From: Parus major
Lineage: Eukaryota > Chordata > Aves > Passeriformes > Paridae
Assembly (NCBI RefSeq): GCF_001522545.3
Contig: NC_031783.1
Coordinates: forward strand, 3,185,482-3,249,481
Length of the DNA: 64,000 bases
Direction: 5' to 3'
Part shown: positions 1 to 11,959 of the stretch, piece after piece
How the letters are laid out: each line of letters begins with the position of its first letter
How positions within the stretch are numbered: position 1 is the first letter of the stretch
Notes under the pieces: model-generated
Told to the model about the DNA's origin: nothing
The model's database searches: none
Seen by the model: the letters and a program-made list of their open reading frames with translations, nothing else
Program-made: the position numbers and the translations under genes

Positions 1-70
1 GAACACAGCTCCTCACACACAGAGGAACACAGCTCCTCACACACAGGGGAACACAGCTCCTCACACACAG
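1..70. repeat. 24-bp tandem repeat, truncated by window start
   Basis: Three near-identical copies of a unit beginning gaacacagctcctcacacac lie head to tail at 1-24, 25-48 and 49-70. Copies differ only in the last bases (agag against aggg). The array is cut by the left window edge, so its true length is unknown. The sequence beyond 70 is unrelated. No coding potential is apparent. Confidence 0.9.
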
Positions 71-2332
71 GCCCTGCTTTGGCCTCAGAAAATGCCCATG
101 GTTTTCAGCACTGTGCAAGCTCCACTTCAATCAGTGGTGCTTAAAAATCACTTTAAAATATGGTGGATGTGAGCTCATCCTCAAAGTCAGGTCCCTTTTT
201 CATTGCTCTGATGAAGAGGAGAATGAATCCTGGGCATATTGCAGCAGAAGCAGTGTTTTCCCTCTGGGTCACGGGCAGGGTGAAGAAAGTATTGTCCCAG
301 TCTGGAACTGTGGCAGGGTGGTTCCACTGAAGTGTATTTTGGATCATACTTGGTGTGTGGGGGACATAATATCAGGAAATTTCTTGGTGGAAAACTTCAG
401 CAGGCTCTGGGTGAGGTGGTTTCCAGGACTCCAGTATTTAAAGATGGATGCAAATGCCCCCTGCACTCAAACCATGGTTCAAACCTGCTCACTGTCTTGT
501 CTAAGAAGCTGCCTTCTGCAGCTTTTGGTCTTCATTTCCAAGCCCCTTTGGGTCTCTGCCTGCTGGGCTGATTTCTTTGCTATATTCAGAGGCAAAATGA
601 ACTGTCCCTCCACAGCACTGGAAGCACTGACAAGAAATAGCTGACGTCTGAGAGCACGACTGCTTCAGGTTTAGTGTTCATCTGCCAGCAGGTTAAAATT
701 AATCTCTGGTTCCTCAGTCAATCAGCAGGAGAGCATTTGGTTGTGTTAAAACTCAGCTGAGTAACTGAGATGAATCCTGAGTGCCACGTGCTCCCACAGC
801 CTTGGGCTCACTGGGTGATGTGTTAGAGGATCATAGAAACACCACCTGCTTTCAATATTTGCTGATCTATGAAGCCACTTTATTACTCAGGTGTCTAACA
901 ATATGCAAATGTGTGTATTAATGGTTTCTGTGCCATAAAAATGGCAAGTTTATAACTCTGCACTTTATAGAGCCTGTAGAATCTAGTTAGCAAAGTGTGC
1001 TGTGTTGGAAAACAAGATTACAAATCAATTACTCCTTGCTTGACACAGCTCAGATCTCTTTCCTGAGATCCTTGTTCAGCTGACACTGGGAAAATGAACA
1101 TGCCTGGGAGTGTGACCTATTATTCAGAGAGAACTGCAGGCTAATAGCAGTTTTGATCATTGAGAAATCTATTATTTTTTGACCTGCAAGACAGCTTAAA
1201 TGGCCCACTTTTATAAAGGAAATTTATAGTTTGATGAGATCTAACATTCAAGCCCCTTTTAGCTGGGAAGTGGAGGCCAATCCTAGATGCAGAAACACAG
1301 GAATTTTCATCGAACCCCTCTCCTTTGCTGCAGTTTATTCCCTAGGGGGCAAAAATGCAGAAGAGCTGACTTCAGGAAAGAAACTGCACCCTTCCTAGCA
1401 GAAGTAATTTATCAAAATCCTGCTTTGAAGAATGGCAAGGATTCAGTGGTACTGAACCCTCCTTGTAGTGTAGAAAACAGAGATCAAATCTGATTTGGCT
1501 GGTGAGGTTCAAAGATTGTCAGAGCAGACTTCAGGCTCTCAGGTTTTCTGTCTTCCTTGAATATTGAGCTCTAAGAGGGGAGGCTGGCCACACAATTAGG
1601 CTGTGGCTACCACTGGAGTCGCCATATGGTGAGTGAGCTTTGCTCTTAGAACTTTTGTTTTTCAGTGTGTGTACTTTTCTTGCAGAGTAATAACGCTTGG
1701 GGATTTACAGTTTGTTTTTACTCCTCAGGTTTAATATTGCAGCAGAAATCTATAGCTGACATTCACCATGTTATTAAGCAAACGTTTCATATGAGCCGTG
1801 CTTTATTTTTTTTCTTTGAGTGACATGACCATACTTTCTTTTAAAACTCAGTGCAAATAAAATCTCTGGATTTAATATTCTTTTTTTCATTTTTTCTCCC
1901 TCTTTTAATTTTTTTTCATTTCTATGCTGTTGAATAGGGAAGTCACTTCAGGTCCTTGCTATTTAGTATTCATTTGGGGGTGGTGTCTGCAAAATCCTCT
2001 TTTTAGAAATTAAATATGGCTCTCATATTGTAACAGGAACTTTGATTCTAATACAAAATCAAAAGAAATAATTTATGAGATTCTTGTTGCATTTATACAC
2101 CCATTGTTGCTTGTTTGTGTAAAATTTAAAGCAGACTTTTTTACTTCTCAGTGTTGGGCTTTGCATTTGACAATTCAAGCTTTTTTTTTTTGTGTTGCTA
2201 TTTCTTTGCAGTGATGTGAGGACTCGTATGAACACATCTTCTGTTCAAGAATTCTTGTCTTGCATAAAACTGTGAGCATCTGACCATTTAATGTTAGTTT
2301 CTGAATATCAAAGGGCCCCAGCTTGAAGCAAA

Positions 2333-2374
2333 GGTATTTTTAGGTCATGGGACTACAGATATCTGAACAGAAAT
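2333..2374 (+). repeat. Interspersed 42-bp duplicate, copy A
   Basis: This 42-bp block matches 3,213-3,254 at 37 of 42 positions by eye without gaps. It includes an identical 12-base core, gggactacagat. Similarity fades on both sides. It is either a remnant of an old dispersed repeat or a local duplication. I do not recognise a family. Confidence 0.7.
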
Positions 2375-2379
2375 AAGTG

Positions 2380-2414
2380 TAGATATTCCACTAAGTTTAG
2401 ATATTTCACTAAGT
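2380..2414 (+). repeat. 18-bp tandem duplication
   Basis: Two head-to-tail copies of a segment containing agatattccactaagt and agatatttcactaagt start at 2,381 and 2,399 and differ at one base. They directly follow copy A of the 42-bp duplicate. This is likely a small slippage or duplication event. Confidence 0.75.
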
Positions 2415-3212
2415 GCTGCAAAAGCCTGTATCCTACATCTCTGGTATAACAGAGGTGGAAAATGTTAAAGTACATATGGAAATATATTTTCATCATAATA
2501 AATCTTGCTTTGACTCATCGGTATGCAACCACCACCTAATTAAATGTAATTGAAGTACTGTGCCAGAGGAGGTGTGATCCAAAAGTAATTGCTCCTCATG
2601 TTCTGCTCTGCAGTGTGGTCTAGGAGCTGAACTGAATTGTCTGTTTGACCTGCAGAGAATGAACAGCAGCTGCCATTATATCACACTACACCTGCATTTC
2701 AAATGCTGCTAATTAGTCAATATTAACCTAATAACGAGGCAGTAATAGACACTGCTGAATATGTGCAAGGGGGTGTTGGATTGTGGGGAGCGTGCAGCAC
2801 ACACACACCACACAGGCAAACATTTCTACCCTGCTTTGTAACTAAGAGCATTCAAGGATTCCTTGCGTTCTTTCAGTGATGTGAAACCTCTCTGAATTTA
2901 TTGTGCCTGTGGAACTACTTCTGGGCCTGACCAAATAATCTTCTGTAACTAGTGAGGTGCTCTATCTATACCCTCTGTGTAGCTCTTGCAGTCTGTGTTT
3001 GTTAAGATGTCTTAGACCAAGTTTGTTAATTCATTAAATTGGACATTCTTGTGCTACCTTTGAGCTGATATAAATAGGAAACTCCTGCTCTGCAGCACGG
3101 AGTCCTAGACTGGACAACATTAGTCATGTATTTAAAATGTAGCATTTTTTTTTTCAGTTTTGGGTTGCTACAAGCTATGACCATCACTGAATTTGTTGGA
3201 GACTGAATTAAG

Positions 3213-3254
3213 GGTATTTTTATGTAGTGGGACTACAGATATTTAAACAGAAAT
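3213..3254 (+). repeat. Interspersed 42-bp duplicate, copy B
   Basis: This is the second copy of the block at 2,333-2,374, in the same orientation and 880 bp downstream. Five substitutions separate the two copies and there are no indels. It is followed by a short CTAT-rich stretch (3,260-3,285) not present beside copy A. Confidence 0.7.
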
Positions 3255-5360
3255 GACAGTACATCTATCTCTATCGATCTAGGAATAGAGAAAACTCCCT
3301 CTATGGCTATGTTTTCACTGGCAAATAGCAAGGCCCAGATAGTGGTTCATTAGAGCAAAGCTAATTATTGCTAATGACCCACTGACACCACTGACTTGCT
3401 TCAGAAACACCGAAGCACTTGTTGATTCAGCTCACATCAGTCAGCGTTTCATTGGGATAAAAACAACCTTTCATTCCACAGGTAATGTGCTTTGGAGGGG
3501 ACTCCCTGCAAATTGATGTAGAAGGAATCCAAAGCTAGGCTGGTTTGAGAGGGATTTAATTACCAGGAGTCACAAATGGTTCGTTGCCTGATGGAAATGA
3601 GCGGTGTAATTGCAAATCTAATCTGTTCATGCCTGGAACTTCAGCAGCCCTAATGTCTGTGATGGAAATTGCATCAAGTTCCTTTCCAAGGTAGGCAGTG
3701 GTATCAATTTGCTTGATTGATATCTTCCTCCTGGCCACATATCTGTCACTGAGCAAATACTTATGACACTGTTGAATTAGTTGAAATAATGATGGCTATG
3801 TTGTGTTGCTCTGGGAAGTCAGGTGATTCTAGTGATGACTCTGAAATATTTGGAAAGGAAAAAAATTCCAGTGCTGCCCTCAGAGCTTTTTCCTAGCCTA
3901 TAAATACTGGAACTTTAGGCTGTGTTGTAGCTGTAATGCAAATAACTCCAGAATTAATATATCCACAAGAATTAACATTTGTAGTGAAAAATGCATATGA
4001 CACAGAGGCTTTTGGGTACAGTGTGCTAAAAAGGGTGTCAATTTTACTTGGCTCTATCATAATGGAAAAACTGCCTTTTAAAGAAAACTACTATTTCTTG
4101 TCTCTGAAAAATGTGCTTTAAAGTTTATTTTGCTATTGAAAGCATTTTTTTCCTGTACTGTCACCTTTTTCTGCTGTGGTTTAACTGGATTTTGCTGCTT
4201 CTCATTCTTAAAATATATGGGCAGTATGTGGAAAAGATCTGTCAGTCTTGAGAACTTAAAACAATTTTGGAGTGGTGATCAAAAGAGGCAGCGTATGCTT
4301 CCAGGTCACTTTGGATTACATGTGCTGATTTCTGATTTGGCACTAAAGTTAGCTGGAAAATGAGCTATTCTTGGGGAAAAAATTAAAAATTTCCCTGAAA
4401 TCGTTTTGACTTTAAACTGAGGTGGTGTCAGTTGTGCAGCCATGAAGCTGCTGAGTGATGTAGCTTGTATCTTTCCCTTACTCACAACTCCCTGAAGAAT
4501 CCTTTACTATTCCAATGAAAAACTCCAGCAGGTGAAAGCAGTGTTTGCCTCCATCCCAGTTTCCCCAAGCCCTATGACTTAAGGCTGTTGAGTTCTTAGA
4601 GATTTACCCTGCCTAGAATATGGCCATTAACAAATGGTAAATTTCCAGATTTGTTTTTGAAATGTAGTGAAGTCTTACTCCACTATTCATCCTAAATTAA
4701 AGCCAGGCAGAGATAGGTGAGCTTCAGAGTAATCAGTGAATGGCATCTGAAGAGCAGGAATTCCAGGTTTGGGCTGTGTTTATTTAATTCCTGTCAGGTT
4801 TATATCCCCTCCAGCATACCTGTGTACCAAGCAATGCCACCCATCAGCTCTTGCTGAGGTTCCTTTGTGCAGGAAATGTCACACATTGTATAAATAACTA
4901 AACGTGGCTAAGGCTGGAAAAATGTCAGAATCTGTCTCTCTTGTCCCTGTCGTGGACAAGAAAGAGGCTCTGGAGTCACCTGGTTGTTCCTGAGGTTCAG
5001 ATTTCAGCCCAAGCCATTTCTCTTAAGCAGGATTTCTTTGAGCAGTGTGATTAGCAGGAGCTGGACCGTTGTGATAATAGCTTGAGTTTATCACTGCCCA
5101 ATTATCTCTGTGAAGAGAGAGGCAGTGTTTCCTCTGGCATTCCTGTTTTATCACGCAGCATTCTGTGCTCACTGAAGGCTCAGGGAGCAGCACACCTACC
5201 TGCACACACTCCCACAAGTCCAAACTCTGCCTTAAGACTGGGCTTGCTAAGATGGGAGATAATGTTCTTTTCCATTTTCCTAACCTGCCATGCTGCTTCT
5301 CACTATTCCCTGCTGCTCGTGGCATCTGGAATTGGATTTTGTCTGCATAGCACTGGAACA

Positions 5361-5451
5361 GATGAAGAATGGGATGAAGAATGGGATGAATGGGATGAAG
5401 AATGGGATGAATGGGATGAAGAATGGGATGAATGGGATGAATGGGATAAAG
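5361..5451 (+). repeat. 21-bp minisatellite (12+9 bp composite unit)
   Basis: A purine-rich array is built from two subunits, gatgaagaatgg (12 bp) and gatgaatgg (9 bp), mostly alternating to give a 21-bp period repeated three times with partial copies at each end. Both subunits are multiples of three, so several frames stay open: Asp-Glu-Glu-Trp/Asp-Glu-Trp and Met-Lys-Asn-Gly on the plus strand, and Ile-Pro-Phe on the minus strand. The open frames around it (for example 5,082-5,531 plus and 5,280-5,540 minus) are explained by this periodicity. I see no sign that any is a gene. Confidence 0.9.
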
Positions 5452-8072
5452 GGGCAGGTGTGGAGCACCAGCCCTGTGCTGTGATTTACCTCGTCACAGC
5501 CTGTGCTGTCCTCGCTGGATCCTTTCTCTGAAAAAGCCAAAGAACCTCATGGCTCAGGAAAAAAGGGGAGACTAAAAGCAGAACGAAATAGTGACTGAAT
5601 GTCGTGGGTGAGCACTACAGAGTTCAGGCTGTGCCCTTTCACTGAAGGCTCAGGACTGTGAGTGCAGGAGGTGCCTGTTGGGAGAGCCCAGGCAGCCCCT
5701 GCTGGGTGTGGGATCCATGGGAATGCATCCATGGGAATGCTGTGTCCAGAAACTGCCCACTGCACAGCTGGAGGGCAGAGGGTGGAGCAGTGCTCTGCAC
5801 ATCCTGCTCAGACCTGAAGCCTTGTATTTCTGCTTTTAGTCCAGCTGTGGGGAGGCTGCAGCTGCTCCTCAGCTCCACTGTGCTTCCACAGAGCAGCATG
5901 GATTTGATTTCATTTCTTGCTGTAGACCTGCACTTGCTGTGCCCATAACGCTCACTGACCCTTGCTGTCTTCTGAGGGGAGCCCTCCTGCTTTCCACAGA
6001 CACCTCTTCACATGGTTGCCATGCTGAAGAAGTTTTTTATTAAAGAAAGGACATTAAAGTACCTTATTCCCAAATCTGGAGCTGGCAATGCACGTGGAAA
6101 GATTCTGAGCATTAGGGGGTCACTCCTTGGCCTCTTTGCTTTTATTCCATAACCTGGGGCTTTGGTTGTTGCACATTTTGGAAGGAAAAGCAATTTGAGG
6201 TCAGCATAGAGTTTGGATATTATGGACAATCCCTGTGAAATCCTTTAGTGCAGAGACACTGCAGGGAGATGAACCAAAACTGAGTACAAAGGGCAGGTGC
6301 AGAAGGTTTTTGTAGCCACCAGAGCCCAGGTCCCAGCTCCTGGCCAGGGACAGTGCAGGAGAGCAGGGATGGTGGTATGAGCTGTGCCTTCCCCTAGTGA
6401 GGGGCTGTTTTCCCCGAGATGAACTTCTCTAAATTCAGTAACAACGCCGTGGAGACTCTTTGATGCTGTTCTGTGCTTCCCATGCTGTGGTGTCACAGTG
6501 GAGGATTTTCACTGGGGACTGCTCAAAAAGCTGTCAATAGCTTTTTTTTCCCCTTTCATTTTAGAACATGTTGATGCTGATAAAATAGGCTGGGCTACTT
6601 CTGCCTTTTGATAAATTCCTACCACCACCTATTTTTTGGTGCTGATTGCTATTCAAAGCAGTAAAATCAACCATCTTCTTAGGGGAGGACTCATTACTAT
6701 AAAACTTGATTACATAGTGTTTGTAGCAGAAGTATTTTATGGGTCAGCAGGAAAAATAACCAATTATTGCAGACTCCTTGCCACAGAGCATGGCTGAGTT
6801 GCTGTGTTTCATCAGGTACAGTGTGATCCAAGCTGCTGTGAGCCATTCAATCATCTCCATAAATTAGACCCTCTGCAAAAAGGCATTTTCAAGCCCAGCA
6901 TGTAGATTTCGTATTTAGTTAGAGGAGATAAAATAGTTGGGTTTTAAGCCAACACTTAATAATAATATGCTTTATGTTTCACTTATAAATACATAAAATC
7001 TAAATTATTAAGAAACCTAAGCTGCATTTTCAAAAGTGATCTGGATATGTGAGGTTTAAAACCTCAGTGGAAAGGAGGTGATTTTGTATTTCTGAGTCAA
7101 TTTGCTCCAGATCTTCAGATGTATTTGGAAGCCTTATTGCTGTTGACAGTAAGACAAGGTTTTAATACCTAATTAGGTAACAATCTTTGTATGAAGTTCT
7201 TACCTTCAGAAAAGGTAAATTAAAATCTAGATTAAAAGGAAAAAAAACTGGTAACCCATATGGTGTAAAAACTGACTTCCTACTCATACATAAGTTATGA
7301 CTCAAGGCAGTGTCAGAGCCTTTGCAGTGTTTTATGGGATTCCAGAGCTCAATAAAAATTGCTTTTTTTCCTACAGCTCTGGTGGAAGGGAGTTTAAACA
7401 CCGAGGTTTCAATAGATGTTACATAATTTTGTCCCTTTTTAGACTTCCTCAGCACTGCATCAGGATGGTGGACTGGAGAGAAAGGGGGTAGGGATTCCCT
7501 TTTCTGCAGGTGCCTTAGAAAAGGGTGAGAATTCACTTCCCCCACTGGAAAGAAAGCCATTCCAATATTAACAAATGACCTGATGTTAAAAAATTGCTTC
7601 AATTCTGGTAGTGTAGGTTTTTTTTTTTGTTTTTTTTTTTCTTTTTTAGAAATAATTCTATGGAAAGACTAAATAATTCACCTGGATCTGGATATAACAA
7701 AACAGGAAATCTGAAGGCTATCAACCCTTGGGACAATGTTTTTCCAAAAAAGTCTTTCCTAGGACTCGTATTTAGGGACACATTAAGCTCACTCTAAAAT
7801 TCAAAGTGTGATTTAAGATCTGGAAGCTTCAAACAGACCTGAGTCCCTGGGTGAGGGATGCTTTGTTAAATCCAAAAGCCAATCCTCCAGATGCTCCCTC
7901 CCAGAATGTATTGATTTTCCTTTAAGGAGCTGGCATGCATCCCTGGGAAGAGGTCTTTGCTCATAAACCTTGATCAAAGGCATTCTTTGTGGTACCTGCA
8001 GGTAAAAATTCTACAGAGGCTTTTCTGTCTAAATCTCCAGACTGATTTATAATTTGTCTACACACTGATTAA

Positions 8073-8073
<1 letters not shown>
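5452..8073. other. Unique non-coding sequence
   Basis: No recognisable gene or transposon. A 14-bp direct duplication (atccatgggaatgc) sits at 5,713-5,726 and 5,727-5,740. A T-rich tract of two runs split by a G lies at about 7,618-7,648. The 6,900-7,030 segment is strongly AT-rich. A minus-strand open frame of 146 codons (7,162-7,602) has no recognisable domain and is probably chance. Confidence 0.6.

Positions 8074-8111
<38 letters not shown>
8074..8111 (+). repeat. Poly-A run of 38
   Basis: An uninterrupted run of 38 A residues follows cactgattaac and precedes gtagtaaatagg. Such a run could be the tail of a retroposed transcript on the plus strand or a simple mononucleotide repeat. No target-site duplication flanking an obvious retrocopy was found upstream, and CR1 elements do not end in poly-A, so simple-repeat expansion is the safer reading. 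Confidence 0.9.
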
Positions 8112-8114
<3 letters not shown>

Positions 8115-11100
8115 GTAAATAGGTTTTTTTCCCTCTCTTTTAGTGAATGGGATTTGCACAAGAAAATCAAATAAAGCAGAGGAAACATGCAGCTGATGGC
8201 TGAGTTATGCACTGCAAACCCTCTAAATTGAATTCAGGCTAAATACTTACATAAGACAAATATAAAAGCTTTGTCATTATCAGCAGGCCACAGCATTAAA
8301 TGAAAACTTTGTTTCTGATCCTCTGGAGCAACAATGAGGTTGCACTTCCACAGTTCAGCCACTTCTGAGAGCATTCTTTGTAAGGTTTCCCATATCCCTG
8401 TATGGACCCTCAGCTGTAGGAGAGCACTTATTCCTACTTAGACAGGAAGGTTTGTACACCTTTAGCATCCCTAAATCTCTGTTGCTTATTCCTCCTCTTG
8501 CAGAGATAAGGGCTAATACTCCTTGTAGAAGTTGAAGGGGAAGAAAAAAATATTTGTTTTTCTTCTGTGTGCTACATCACTTATTTTGATCAAACAGCAA
8601 AACATTTCCAGAGAATCATTTGCAGTTTCTTTCAGGACACAGATCTTCAGCTCCTTTTTATACATCCCAATCTTCTTTATCAAGTATATAACGTTGCATT
8701 TATTTCTCAGGTTTGAGTGGAAGTTCCCTTTCTGCAAACTGTGGAAAGACAGAGTAGAATATAATTTTAGAGATTCCGAAAAGGAAATGCTGAATGTTTT
8801 GCCCAGTGCCACACGGATCCAGCACAGCTCTGAAAGAAACACAGCTATGAGAAGTTCTTGCACTTAAGACTGGTGAAGATGAGCACTGAGTAAAGGAAAA
8901 GGGAAACCCCACCTGCATTAACAAGGTCTGTGAGTAAAACAAACCTGCTGGAAAATGAGAAGTCAATCAACCTATTTGTGATAATCATCGATTGATGTGA
9001 GTGGTGTTTTACGGGAGGTGGTGCCTTGGAGTGGGAAGCTGTCTAAAGGATTTCTGTCAGAGCTGCTTGCAGGTTTTGTCTCTCATGATTTTTAAAGCTG
9101 AGTCTTCTTAGCCACTTAATTTTTGGGAAAATGCTAACATAGGAAAATGTCTGAAAAAAAAATTATTTGAATCACAGGCTGGATGTTTGTGATTTGTTAG
9201 ATGTTGAAGTTACAAGAATATATAAAACTAAGGAAAAAAACCAAAACATTTTAGTTTCCTGACCCTGCAGGTTAGGGAAGTCAAAGCTATTCTTCTTATT
9301 TCTTCTGAATCTGTAAGACACAGCATTGCAGACAGATGCAGCAGATCATCTTTGATGTGCATCCAGGGTATTTTTAATCTAGATACCACTAGTATGCCCC
9401 TTTTGTTTTTCAGCATAAAAAAAAAGCTAAGCCCTGATAAATGCTGCCCTAGCAATACCTGGTTACTGAGGAGACAACAGAAAACTCCTGAAGGATAATT
9501 GTGCTATATGAGAGGGCAGGAGAAAGCTCAGCCTGTCACAGCTGATGGGGAAGTTTTATTTTTATTCTGCCCATCAGCATTTGTGTTTTTGTATTGAGGA
9601 TTTTGTCTCTCTTACCTCTTAGGCTGCAATCTCTGTTTTTGCAGCCTTGAAGAAGAACATAAAACATGCTGCCTTTATGGTTGGCCAAAATTGCAGCATT
9701 AACAAGGAAGTGTGAGTGAAAATGCTGGTACCAATGACATGTATTGCTGTCATTTATGTTCTGAAGTTGTTACACTCCTGAACAAGGAGTTACAGATGCT
9801 CCAGTTACCTTGAAGTGTCTTTTTCTAAGCCCCAGTTAAATCTGGCATCATCTGTTTCCCAGCCCTACAGTCTTAATTTGATACCAGGCACATTTTTATC
9901 TCATCTGAGTGAATGTGAAAATATGAAAAGAGTGCCTTAGGGGAGATTTTCTATTTCTGGAAGTAATCTCCATCGATACATTGTGTGAGCCTTCAGAATA
10001 AAGACAATTGAAGATGGGGAGTGGGTGATTTTTTGTTTCCCCCTACTTTCCTATTTATTTTTTTTTTTTTTACAATAAATGAGCAACCTATAGAGAGATC
10101 CTGTCTTGAAGAAGTGCTTTTATAGAGGGTTTCACTCAAAAGTGTTCAGACTGAATATTTTTTTTCCTTTTTTTTTTTTTTTNNNNNNNNNNNNNNNNNN
10201 NNNNNNNNNNNNNNNNNCTGGTTTTATCTGGTGTTTCTCCATCTACAGCCAACGTGGCTCTTGAGCTGATTTTGTCATGAGACTCTAGGGAAGTTAAAAT
10301 TGAAGTGCAGTGAAGCTGCAGGGTACAGCTGCTTGAGTTTGTGGCTGTCCTGAGGAGCATCTGATGTTGCAGTGAGAACTCTCCAGTAAAACTCTTGGTC
10401 TCTACACTTTCAGACCATTGCTCCATTCATCTGGAGGCAGCAAGAAATGCAGGAATTCAGGTCTGTGGGTTGGTGTCCCTTTGGGTTGTTGGTATCCCTC
10501 TAGCATTTTATTAGTGACAGAAATAGTCATCAGTAGAGTGGTGACCTGCAAGAGCCAGAAACACAGAAACCAGACAGACATGATAATGGATTTAAGGGAA
10601 CTTTCCTTACAATCTTGGCCACACAATGTTGTAAGCAAATAAAAGGTATAGTTTAGTTGTATCGTAAAAAGTGATACATTTTTCATGACAGAACTCCTGA
10701 ATTCTCTGGAATGTAACTTTGAGAGGCTGATGTCTAATATTTCAGGATTAAGGTCTTGCCTTTAAAGCTGCCTCACAAGGTGCTGACTTTCCACTAAAGA
10801 CACAGAGTTGAATTTTTGTCGGAGTTTAAAAGATAATCTCTGTGGTTTGCAGATGCAAACCTTGTGTATGAAGACAAGCTGGCTGTGTGAAAGACACCCT
10901 CTCGGAGGAACAGACTATTTTCATAACTTAGGACTTTTATTTATCTAAGGGAAGTGAATGTATCTATTTAGTTGGAAAAATAACTTTAATCTCACCTCAA
11001 TCACTTTAACCCATAATATTTTCCCAAGGCTGTTGCATTCTGTGCACCGTAGAAAGCTGAAAAAAATAAAATCATATTTCAGTCTGTAGCTGCTACCAGT

Positions 11101-11959
11101 CTCTGTAAATGTGGATTCAAATTGCTATTTGCCCTCCTGTAAAGCACCCTGAGGAGTGTTAGGTAAAACAGGGTTGTGTTTGCAGCCTACTGGGGGCTCT
11201 CTAATTCCACTGTTCAATGATCAGGCCAACAACATCCAGGAATTTGCTACAGCTATAATCTGAGTATTGTTTCCATTGATTAGTGCAGGTTGGACAGAGA
11301 GCACAGTGATGCAGATATTAAAGCTGGAAAAGGAGGTTTGAGCCCTGCAGGTGGGTTGTGCTCCTGTGGCATGGGGATGCCATTGGATCATAATGATACA
11401 GCCATTGATCACTGGAATTGGGCTTTTCCAGAGAAAAATGTAGCAAGCTGGACAAGCAGGCTGAGATTTACTGCCTGAGAACATCCTAATTTTGAAAGTT
11501 CTCATTTGGAGATTATTGAGGATCCATCATGAAGCTGGAAAGACAGAAATCAGTGGATGCAGGTCGCTGGGGTGGGAGCAGTGTCCCCTCCAGAGCAGGT
11601 TCAGTCATGACCCAGACGCAGCTCATGGACCACATTGTTTGCAGAAGGAAATAGCTCACCAGAGCTGACATCTGCCTGGAATGCTCTAAAGACCATGGCA
11701 TTAACAGTTGTCCATGTTGCCTTTTGTTGTTTAAAAACAAAATCCTAATCCCAACACAGGTGTCCTCCTTGTGCTCAAATATCTCAACCTGAAAGAATAC
11801 ACAGAGCACCTATATTATTAAAAGTATTCAAACTTTTCTAACTGCTGCCTTGAGCTATTTTGAAAACATGCTTAGATGCTGCTGTTGTCAAAGTGCTGTT
11901 GTGTTTTCTAAATAAGGATTCCTGAAAATGGGAACAAAGTAAAGAAATGCACTCTAACA
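8112..11959. other. Unique non-coding sequence with one small gap
   Basis: Single-copy sequence with no recognisable gene. A T12 run lies near 10,060. Short open frames such as 8,513-8,863 (minus) and 11,513-11,809 (minus) overlap frames on the opposite strand and show no family resemblance. CR1 similarity begins at about 11,960. Confidence 0.6.
10158..10217. other. Poly-T tract running into a 35-N gap
   Basis: A T-rich tract starting at about 10,158, broken once by CC, enters an assembly gap of 35 Ns at 10,183-10,217. Sequence resumes as unique DNA. The gap probably reflects failure to read through the homopolymer. The open frame that crosses it on the minus strand is an artefact of unknown bases. 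Confidence 0.9.

Larger units (their letters stand above)
71..5360. other. Unique non-coding sequence
   Basis: AT-leaning single-copy sequence with no recognisable exon, RNA gene or young transposon. It contains T-rich runs near 1,805-1,915, 2,181-2,190 and 3,147-3,155, and a short CA run near 2,800. Short open frames (for example 3,936-4,121 and 4,130-4,363, plus strand) give unfamiliar translations and look like chance. The stretch around 2,690-2,760 is rich in TAAT/ATTA cores, which could bind homeodomain proteins, but such cores are common in AT-rich DNA. Confidence 0.6.

Noticed and set aside
5169..5654. Exact 15-bp repeat cactgaaggctcagg at 5,169 and 5,640
   Set aside because: The flanks do not align, so it is probably coincidental.
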